From NCBI GenBank assembly GCA_003168255.1, contig PMSU01000022.1, positions 1 to 64,000 of the forward strand: 64,000 nt of DNA, given 5' to 3'. Shown one piece after another: positions 40,861-46,806 of this stretch (within the stretch, counting starts at the first letter, position 1; each line of letters begins with the position of its first letter). Both the position numbers and the translations under genes were made by a program. Below the pieces are notes generated by a model that had not been told where the DNA came from, did no database searches, and saw only the letters and a list, made by a program, of their open reading frames with translations. This stretch comes from Actinomycetota bacterium (lineage in GTDB: Bacteria; Actinomycetota; Actinomycetes; Streptosporangiales; Streptosporangiaceae).

Positions 40861-42339
40861 TCATGACTTATCCGGCTCAGTTGATCCCCACACAAGAGGT
40901 AGTTCAGGGTTCAGCCTGTCTGTGAGTACGCTGCGCAACTCGGTTAGCTCCCCGCTTGGAAATTCTCCCAGCAGCGGCAAGATCGATCGCATTAGAGAAC
41001 CAAGAGGAAGTCTAGAATTCGTGGGTCCGGCTCCCGTCCTCGTAGGGAAGTCAATTTCAACGCTTCCGCCACCAGGAAGTCTCGCTGTAGCTTCACTTAC
41101 TTCTGTAACGCCAAGATCAGCTACGGCCGCGTCCAGTTCTGGTACGTCAAGAATGGTACGGCCATCCTTGGACTCATACGTGAAAGCCCTATCGTCTCGG
41201 CCAAACTGTATCCGGGTGATCGGAACGCTGGCCGCTGCACGTGACCGCAATGTTTCCAGATCCGGTACTTCTACCTGACTAATTGGATCCGGTGACGGAA
41301 ATTCTTCTTTCGTTTGAGCGGCAATATAGGCTGTCCAGTTGAGGCCACGCATAGTAAGGCATCCCCGGTCCACGCGCCAGCGCGGAACCTGCTGCTCCGG
41401 CTCATCAACATGAAACGGCTCATGCCGAAGGCGAATACCTTTGGCTTGCAAAGATTCAAGGTTCCCGGCGACAAGCGCCTGTAGGCTCGCGGATGGGTCT
41501 TCAACGCGGATCTGCCCGAGTAGCTCAGTTGTTAGTGTGCGGCCAATTCGATACCAGAACCCGACAGATGCCTCGGTAGCCGACTTCAGTAGATAAGAAA
41601 GATCATCAGCAGTCAGTCTTCCTATGTCCCGCGTTTTCGGGAAGAGGGCACTATCGCCGCCGTGCCCCTCCCACACTGCGCGGAGTAGGCGTATCAGGCG
41701 ACCTGACTGAGCATCATCAAGATGGCTTTCGATTGTTTCCACGGCAGAACGGATCGTGTCCGCCGCAGAGGTGACATTAAGTGAAGATGGACTACCTGCC
41801 TCGGTGAACCCTGCTTCCGTGTCCGTCGTGAGCGCCGCGATGTCGTTGCCGTCAGAGACACCCTTGCCGCCTCGCACCATAGCCTGACCCAATAGTCCAA
41901 GGGCAACACCCTGAGCACGCGACTTGGACATGGCCTCGGTGCCAGATGAGTCAGTTATCCATGTTCCTGCGGCAATCGACTCAGTTTCCAGGGACGCACG
42001 TGCGGTCCCAGACGACTTTCCCCGGGTATGAATATCAAGATCGCCCAGGGTGAAGACAAGCGGTCGATGGGGTGCAACGAATGGCAAGTCGTTCAGGAGC
42101 CATTCGGGCGTACTTTGCAGTCTGACAAACAGGAAGCGTTCGCGACGGCTCTCGTGCGGCCACTGCAACACGATGTCGGGCGCGATGGTGTGGTTAAAGT
42201 AGTCAGTGAAGCGCACCTGAACAGTTGGGTCTATCGCTTTGAGTTCATTGAACACGGCTTGCTTGATAACCGAGATCCGGCCAGACGGATCACGTCGCTC
42301 CTCTGCGGCGCTCAGGGCGCGCTGGAATTCCAGTCTCAT
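40861..42339 (-). CDS. unknown 492-residue partner of the nuclease-like gene
   Basis: A 492-residue soluble protein I do not recognise. Residues 1-85 look like a degraded nuclease fold: FNELKAIDPTVQVRFTDYF, APDIVLQW and FLFVRLQS follow the spacing of E, PD and ExK elements, but the ExK position reads VRL. Residues about 185-320 are predicted helical (AADTIRSAVETIESHLDDAQ; ADDLSYLLKSATEASVGF). The C-terminal 140 residues are mixed alpha/beta with an acidic tail. GC content is about 50%, far below the flanks. The start overlaps the nuclease stop as ATGA, so the two are stoichiometric partners. This is the second half of the candidate defence cassette. Confidence 0.7.
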   Translation of the reverse strand: MRLEFQRALSAAEERRDPSGRISVIKQAVFNELKAIDPTVQVRFTDYFNHTIAPDIVLQWPHESRRERFLFVRLQSTPEWLLNDLPFVAPHRPLVFTLGDLDIHTRGKSSGTARASLETESIAAGTWITDSSGTEAMSKSRAQGVALGLLGQAMVRGGKGVSDGNDIAALTTDTEAGFTEAGSPSSLNVTSAADTIRSAVETIESHLDDAQSGRLIRLLRAVWEGHGGDSALFPKTRDIGRLTADDLSYLLKSATEASVGFWYRIGRTLTTELLGQIRVEDPSASLQALVAGNLESLQAKGIRLRHEPFHVDEPEQQVPRWRVDRGCLTMRGLNWTAYIAAQTKEEFPSPDPISQVEVPDLETLRSRAAASVPITRIQFGRDDRAFTYESKDGRTILDVPELDAAVADLGVTEVSEATARLPGGGSVEIDFPTRTGAGPTNSRLPLGSLMRSILPLLGEFPSGELTELRSVLTDRLNPELPLVWGSTEPDKS

Positions 42340-42950
42340 GATCCGTACTCCTCGGCCATGAGACTGGAAATAACCTTATGATATTTGCCCATTAGGACCA
42401 ACTGCTCCTGTTGATCGCAAAGTGTCACGAGCCAGATCCGGTTCGCGACCTGAGCGGCAAGTGCCTTGTCCAATTGTGTCACGGCATCAGCCTCTGTGTC
42501 TACGCCAAAAAGACGGTTTCGATTGTCTTTATGCTTGAGCGCAGCGCAGACGCTATCTACTGTTGCGTGCTTATCCCACTTCCCCGCCTGGAAGGGTGCC
42601 CAAGAGATCCAGAGAAAGTGATCACTCAGCGATGGCTGGCGCATCAGCGCGACGTAGCACTTCGCCTGAAACTTACGGAACTCCACGGGCAAGTCGGATT
42701 CGTATCTGTAGTTCTTGACCTCCGCCAGGAAAGATTGGTCGTGGAGGCTTCCTCCTTGGAAGTTTCCGCCAAGATCAAAGCTGAACGGTCTCATCTGACC
42801 CGTAGCATGGGGCCATTCAAAATGACACAACTGGCCCAGCGATCTATCGCGGGACGTCCATACGCGCTTCAGGCGAGTTGACGAGTCTAACCAGTGCTTG
42901 GCGCGCTGAAGGCCGTCCTCCCCCTTTGCGTGTGCTTCCTCCCCGGCCAC
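42336..42950 (-). CDS. PD-(D/E)XK nuclease-like protein
   Basis: A 204-residue protein with the pattern of a restriction-type nuclease fold: an early helix with Glu 11 (GEDGLQRAKHWLDS), Asp 59 in FSFDLGGNF, and Glu 77-x-Lys 79 in SFLAEVKNYRY, followed by a helix EFRKFQAKCYVALMRQ. Spacing of 18 residues between the Asp and the ExK is normal for this superfamily. The rest (WISWAPFQAGKWDKHAT) does not match a family I know. Low GC (about 48%) and overlap with the 492-residue gene mark a recently acquired two-gene unit. GTG 42950 is the only clear start. DNA or RNA as substrate is unknown. Confidence 0.65.
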   Translation of the reverse strand: MAGEEAHAKGEDGLQRAKHWLDSSTRLKRVWTSRDRSLGQLCHFEWPHATGQMRPFSFDLGGNFQGGSLHDQSFLAEVKNYRYESDLPVEFRKFQAKCYVALMRQPSLSDHFLWISWAPFQAGKWDKHATVDSVCAALKHKDNRNRLFGVDTEADAVTQLDKALAAQVANRIWLVTLCDQQEQLVLMGKYHKVISSLMAEEYGS

Positions 42951-42996
42951 GAACCGAGATTACGCGCAGGCGGCAACGATTGGCGAGTCGCTACCT

Positions 42997-43006
42997 CGCA
43001 ATTGCG
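42997..43006. promoter_or_regulatory. 10-bp palindrome upstream of nuclease cassette
   Basis: CGCAATTGCG is a perfect palindrome 47 bp upstream of the nuclease start, in the 125-bp gap after the HATPase gene. It is a possible operator, and no other strong promoter box is obvious. Confidence 0.4.
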
Positions 43007-43075
43007 CAAGTCGTTATGACGCCTGAGTGGTCTGTCCCGCTTTGTCTCGCCTGCGCACAGCGCGACGCTGCCCGC

Positions 43076-43486
43076 TCACAGCGCAAGCTCAGCCCAGACC
43101 CGCTTGCGCCGGTACCCGGTGCGGTCACAGCCCCACCGCGCGCTGAGCGCGGCTATGACGGTAAGGCCGCGACCGCACTCGTCATACATGCCTGCCTCGC
43201 AGGGCTCAAGATCGAGCGGGCTCTGGTCCCATGCTTCGATCATGAGAGTCTTCCCGGTGGCGATCAGCCGCAAGGCGACCGGGGGACGCTCGGGCATGCA
43301 GGCTGAGGCGTCGGCGGCATTGGTCATTAGCTCGCTGACCAGCATTTCGGCGTCCGCGATCAGGTCACGCGGCAGGTTCCACTCTTTCAGCACCGCGACC
43401 GCGTGCAGGCGGAAGCACCCGATCGCGGTGTCCAGCGGGGCGAGTTCAAGGGCGCTGCTGAGATAAGCATCGGTGCCGGCGGTCAT
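43076..43486 (-). CDS. RsbW-like ATP-binding (HATPase_c) regulatory protein
   Basis: A 136-residue single-domain GHKL ATPase of the anti-sigma/RsbW group: ADAEMLVSELMTNAADAS is the N box, MIEAWDQSP the G1 region and DECGRGLTVIAAL the G2-like loop. In actinomycetes such proteins sit beside XRE and DUF397 genes in WhiJ/AbaA-type clusters that modulate development and antibiotic production; the divergent XRE and DUF397 genes here give the same trio. Its stop is 126 bp before the nuclease-like gene on the same strand. Confidence 0.85.
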   Translation of the reverse strand: MTAGTDAYLSSALELAPLDTAIGCFRLHAVAVLKEWNLPRDLIADAEMLVSELMTNAADASACMPERPPVALRLIATGKTLMIEAWDQSPLDLEPCEAGMYDECGRGLTVIAALSARWGCDRTGYRRKRVWAELAL

Positions 43487-43624
43487 GGAAGTCCTCTGCG
43501 GGGGGCGGTTGCCTTACCCCACAGCCTGTCCGCGCAGGTCTACCCTGTGTAGGGGACCAGATAGCAAGCCGGGCGAATGCCAACCGGGAAGCGCCCGCGC
43601 CGATGCCATGTCGAGGGTGTGCCG

Positions 43625-44464
43625 ATGACGCGCGATCGTGACCAGGACGGAACCCCGCAGGGCGTCTTCGGCGAGGAACTGCGCTACTACCGGGAGCGGG
43701 CCGGGCTGTCCCAGACCGAGCTGGCCGCGCTGGTGAACGTCTCCCACGACGTGATCAGCAAGATCGAGACCGGCGACCGGCCGCCGGCCAGGGATTTTCC
43801 CGAGCGGCTGGACGCCGTACCGCAACTGGATACCCGTAACGGCCTGGCTCGGCTGTGGAAGAACCTCCGCAAGGGCCTGCGGAACCGGGCCATCCCTGGC
43901 TGGTTCCGCCCGTGGGCGCATATCGAAGCCGAAGCGGTAATCTTGCGGACTTACCAGCCGCTCCTGGTCCCCGGCCTGCTCCAGACTGAAGACTATGCCC
44001 GTGCCGTGCTGCGCGGCGCGCAGGCCGACGCGACCGACGAGCAGATCGAGCAGCAGGTCGCGGCCAGGATCGCACGGCAGGACATCTTGACCCGTGCCAA
44101 TCCTCCGCGCCTGTGGGCACTCCTGGATGAGGGTGTCCTGCGCCGGGCTATCAGTGAGCCCAAGATCATGCACGACCAGCTCATGCGGCTGGCGGAAGCG
44201 TCCGAGTGGCCGAGGGTGTCGGTACAGGTCATCCCGTTCACGGCCGGCGCCCGGACCGGGCTCCTGGGTGCCTTCTCGGTCGCTGCCCTCGACAGCGACG
44301 GCGGTAACGTGTACCTGGAGACCGCGACCACAGGCCAGGTGACAGAGATTCCCTCCACTGTCCGCGAGGCCGGGGTGATCTTCGATAACCTGCGCGGCGA
44401 AGCCCTCCACCGGACCGCATCCCGCGACCTGATCATGAAGGTGGCACAAGAGAAATGGACCTGA
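43625..44464 (+). CDS. XRE regulator with DUF5753 domain (WhiJ-like)
   Basis: A 279-residue protein. The helix-turn-helix is at residues 14-70 (GEELRYYRERAGLSQTELAA, then HDVISKIETGDRPP). The DUF5753 part starts about residue 95 (HIEAEAVILRTYQPLLVPGL, then QTEDYARAVLRG) and ends with the VRVSVQVIPF and GLLGAFSVAAL strands. Such proteins bind DNA and respond to the small DUF397 partner encoded 10 bp upstream of its own stop. The ATG at 43625 is chosen; a GTG six bases earlier is possible. A 138-bp gap separates it from the divergent HATPase gene. Confidence 0.9.
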   Translation: MTRDRDQDGTPQGVFGEELRYYRERAGLSQTELAALVNVSHDVISKIETGDRPPARDFPERLDAVPQLDTRNGLARLWKNLRKGLRNRAIPGWFRPWAHIEAEAVILRTYQPLLVPGLLQTEDYARAVLRGAQADATDEQIEQQVAARIARQDILTRANPPRLWALLDEGVLRRAISEPKIMHDQLMRLAEASEWPRVSVQVIPFTAGARTGLLGAFSVAALDSDGGNVYLETATTGQVTEIPSTVREAGVIFDNLRGEALHRTASRDLIMKVAQEKWT

Positions 44465-44658
44465 CCCGCGCCCAGTGGCGCAAGAGCACCCGCAGCGGCG
44501 GCAACGGCGGCGACTGCGTGGAAGTTGCCAGTAATCTTCCCGGCCGCGTGGCCGTCCGTGACAGCAAGAACCCGGACGGGGCCGTCCTGGCCTTGACCCC
44601 GGCCGCGTGGCGCGACTTCATCGCAGGCATCAGGGCCGGGCAGCACGACCTGACGTGA
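44455..44658 (+). CDS. DUF397 domain protein
   Basis: A 67-residue DUF397 protein with WRKSTRSGGNGGDCVEVA, VAVRDSKNPDGAVLALTP and WRDFIAGIRAG, all family hallmarks. It overlaps the XRE gene by ten bases. DUF397 proteins counteract their XRE partner in antitoxin-like or signalling fashion. A clear hairpin terminator follows at 44665-44690. Confidence 0.94.
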   Translation: MDLTRAQWRKSTRSGGNGGDCVEVASNLPGRVAVRDSKNPDGAVLALTPAAWRDFIAGIRAGQHDLT

Positions 44659-44664
44659 AGAAGC

Positions 44665-44690
44665 GGGACGGCCCGACAGGTGACCGTCCC
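44665..44690 (+). terminator. terminator after DUF397 gene
   Basis: GGGACGG (44665-44671) and CCGTCCC (44684-44690) form a perfect 7-bp stem around a 12-base loop, seven bases after the stop codon. Confidence 0.7.
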
Positions 44691-45689
44691 ACTCGGTTTA
44701 GCCTTGGCTTGCCGCGACCCACATCTTGCGACCACAGTCCACTGCGGTCCCCGTTTGCCCAAGGAGCACCTGACTGCCCACGACTGGACGGGCCGGGTTG
44801 TGGTTATCCCGCACTTGGGTGTTTAGCCCTTGGCATCAAGGTCAGGTTGGGTAGCAACGTGACCACCCCCTTCCGAGCAGGGCCGATGCCGTGCGGCCAG
44901 GATACCGTCCGTGGGGTAAAACCCGCCGAATCCTGGGGTAAGCCCGCGTCAGAACCGGTCTAAGATGCCTCTGACCTGGGGTTATGCGCTGCGCCAATGC
45001 CTACTAGTGGCCGCCCGCGAGAAAGTTGGAAGACCGGCGTGAAAAACAGGGTCGAAAACAGGATTTATAAGTAGTCAGCGAATTGCGGCACGCAGCGGGA
45101 CCTGAGTCCACATGTGCACACTGCTATGCCTTCATCTCGTGCCGGTGCCAGCGGCGTCGGCTGAGAAACCGATCCTCTTCGTAGTCATGCACGATGTCGG
45201 CGTCGCGCCTGCAAGGCCGAGTGGTCGGCTACGAAGGCCCCGCAAGGTCGGCCCGGCGCATTTCCCGGGACCGTGCGCGTACGACGCCCACGTGCGCCGT
45301 CCGGGCCGGACAGCCGCTCACCCGCCTGTTTCGCCGGTTGCACTGGCCTGGGATCGCCATGCTCGGCCGAGTTGCCGGGAATCCCGTCACCAGCGCCAGC
45401 TTGACAGGCCTGGCGGAGATGGCGCTGGATGTCGCCGGTCCCGGGTGGCAGGCCAGCCCGTCCTGCCTCACGGCCCGCAAAGCGGCCGGAACCCAAGAGA
45501 GGAACAGTACGGCGCAGCCGGCCGCCACCCGGGACCCCTGCCTCAGGATCCGCCACGTGCACCCAGGCCCGCGCTTGCCGGCGGGAGGCTGCCGTGACCA
45601 GCGGCAGGGGAGACCGCCATGAACTTGACCGCGGGGCCGGAGGCGAGCGTGTATCCATCCAGCACCGGGCTGCCCGGCACACGGCTCCC
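44691..45689. other. 1-kb stretch without supportable gene
   Basis: About 1,000 bp between the DUF397 terminator and the excisionase-like remnant. Several open frames exist, but none has a domain or codon pattern I trust. Mixed composition, including AT-richer patches (about 45040-45075) and repeated GGGGTAA-type words (44918-44985), suggests decayed mobile DNA. A short frame starting at the ATG 45619 (MNLTAGPEASVYP) could be the true excisionase start if a +1 frameshift near 45690 is assumed. Attachment-site sequence may be here but I cannot identify it. Confidence 0.45.
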
Positions 45690-45955
45690 TTGGGCAGCTC
45701 GAACCGGCTCCTGTCAGTAGAGGAACTGGCTGCCTACCTGGGCGTGCCGAAGAAGACCGTCTACGGCTGCTGGCGGCAATGGGGCCTTCGCGGCTACCGG
45801 GTCGGCCGGTACCTGCGGTTCCGCGAGCGGCACGTGGAGGAATGGCTCCAGACTCGGGAGGTATTACCGCCGTGGCCAGAATCTTCAAGCGCTGCCTATG
45901 TCCCGAAGACGCGTGGAAGTCCTGCCCGCACAAGTGGGTGGTCCGGTACCGGCGC
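45690..45955 (+). pseudogene. excisionase-like HTH (MerR-type) remnant
   Basis: Reading from TTG 45690, RLLSVEELAAYLGVPKKTVY, then WRQWGLRGYRVGRYLRF and RHVEEWLQTREV, is a complete excisionase/HTH_17 domain as found next to integrases of actinomycete integrative elements. No good start codon or ribosome site exists in frame; the plausible ATG at 45619 is in another frame, suggesting a frameshift. The frame has no stop before the joint with SDR sequence near 45955, so the C-terminus is also lost. It overlaps the truncated integrase start, the usual xis-int order. Confidence 0.65.
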
Positions 45956-45985
45956 TTCCGCTGCTCAACCGCGGCGCGTCGGTAA
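45872..45985 (+). pseudogene. 5' fragment of a tyrosine integrase
   Basis: From GTG 45872 the frame encodes ARIFKRCLCPEDAWKSCPHK then WVVRYRRF, the typical N-terminus of actinomycete site-specific tyrosine recombinases (zinc-like CxC..W..CxH motif before the arm-binding domain). After about 30 residues the sequence leaves the family and stops at 45985. The DNA continues into the 3' half of an SDR gene, so more than 90% of the integrase is deleted. It follows the excisionase-like remnant. Confidence 0.75.
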
Positions 45986-46338
45986 TCCTCGCCGGATCGA
46001 CCGCCGCCACGAGCGGCACGCCCGCCTTCGGCGTCTACGCCGCGAGCAAGGCCGCGATCCGGTCCTTCGCCCGGACCTGGGCCGGCGAGCTCGCCGGGCG
46101 GGGCGTGCGCGTCAACACGATCGTCCCGGGCCCGACCGAGACTGAAGGCCTGCGCGCCCTCGCACCCGATGACGCGCAGGCCGACGCCCTGGTCAAGCAG
46201 CTGGCCGCGGGCCTGCCTCTCGGCCGTGTCGCACGCCCGGAGGAAATCGCCAGCGCAGTGCTGTTCCTGGCCTCAGACCTGAGCAGCTTCGTCACCGGAA
46301 GCGAGCTGTTCGCCGACGGCGGCGACGAGCAGCAATAG
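45949..46338 (+). pseudogene. 3' half of a short-chain dehydrogenase gene
   Basis: In-frame homology begins at PALPLLNRGASVILAGSTA (about 45949) and runs through the catalytic YAASKAAIRSFARTWAGELA, RVNTIVPGPTETEGL and the C-terminal FVTGSELFADGGDEQQ. The Rossmann half with the TGxxxGIG cofactor motif is absent, replaced upstream by integrase sequence. Without cofactor binding it cannot work. An open frame from 45898 could still give a 146-residue protein. Confidence 0.8.
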
Positions 46339-46362
46339 CACCCGGCCCGCCCCGTTCAAACC

Positions 46363-46521
46363 GTGTGGCTCAACAGCGCGCCCGCGGGCCGCCTCGAGGT
46401 CGACGGCGAGCAGGCCGCAGTGAGCCTCGTGCTGGAGGACGGGCGGGTCACCCGGGTCTACCTGGTCCGGAACCCGCGAAAGCTGACGCGGCTGGACGGA
46501 CCGGACGACCTCGCCAGGTAA
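46363..46521 (+). pseudogene. C-terminal remnant of a SigJ-type sigma factor
   Basis: The 52-residue frame (WLNSAPAGRLEVDGEQAAVS, then EDGRVTRVYLVRNPRKLTRL) matches the SnoaL-like end of ECF41/SigJ sigma factors. All sigma regions 2 and 4 are missing. It follows the SDR fragment by 24 bp; SDR and SigJ genes are common neighbours in actinomycetes, so both fragments may come from one ancestral locus broken by the mobile element (inference). Confidence 0.65.
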
Positions 46522-46575
46522 GCAAGGAAAAGGAGAGTGCCCACTCCTCTCCACTTCCAACATATAGCGCACCGG

Positions 46576-46595
46576 GGGGCTTGCCGCAAGACCCC
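46576..46595. promoter_or_regulatory. rifamycin-associated element (RAE) upstream of rph
   Basis: GGGGCTTGCCGCAAGACCCC is an inverted repeat nearly identical to the RAE consensus as I remember it (a 19-bp GGGGCTTGCGGCAAGGCCC-type palindrome found upstream of rifamycin-inactivating genes in actinomycetes). It lies about 210 bp upstream of the rph start codon and overlaps the predicted -35 box. It mediates induction by rifamycins in known cases. Confidence 0.8.
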
Positions 46596-46611
46596 GGTCG
46601 TGCCGCATAAT
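46581..46611 (+). promoter_or_regulatory. predicted rph promoter
   Basis: TTGCCG (46581-46586), at the centre of the RAE, and CATAAT (46606-46611) are separated by 19 bp. The start of transcription would be near 46618, leaving a leader of about 190 nt before the GTG at 46807. The over-long spacer may require the induced polymerase state. Confidence 0.55.
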
Positions 46612-46806
46612 CGCAGGCCGGGCTCGGAAATTTATGGAATGGGTGATCCGAAGGTGCGCGCGGGTGTTGTCGACGTATGACTCGCGCGGGGGAGGAAGGA
46701 ACGAGATGAGGGCGTGCCAAACGCGAGGTTCGGCAGAGTCTGTCATGCCGCAGGTTCTGTGGGCCATCGCAGTGCAGCGGAGCACGGCCACCCTGGAGGT
46801 GTCGCG

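Noticed and set aside
44691..45689. Genes in the 1-kb stretch before the excisionase remnant
   Set aside because: Open frames in several phases lack homology, codon consistency and ribosome sites.
39000..46800. CRISPR array or tRNA-type attachment site in the accessory region
   Set aside because: No regularly spaced repeats and no tRNA-like cloverleaf could be seen by eye; a tRNAscan/CRISPR search would be needed to exclude small ones.
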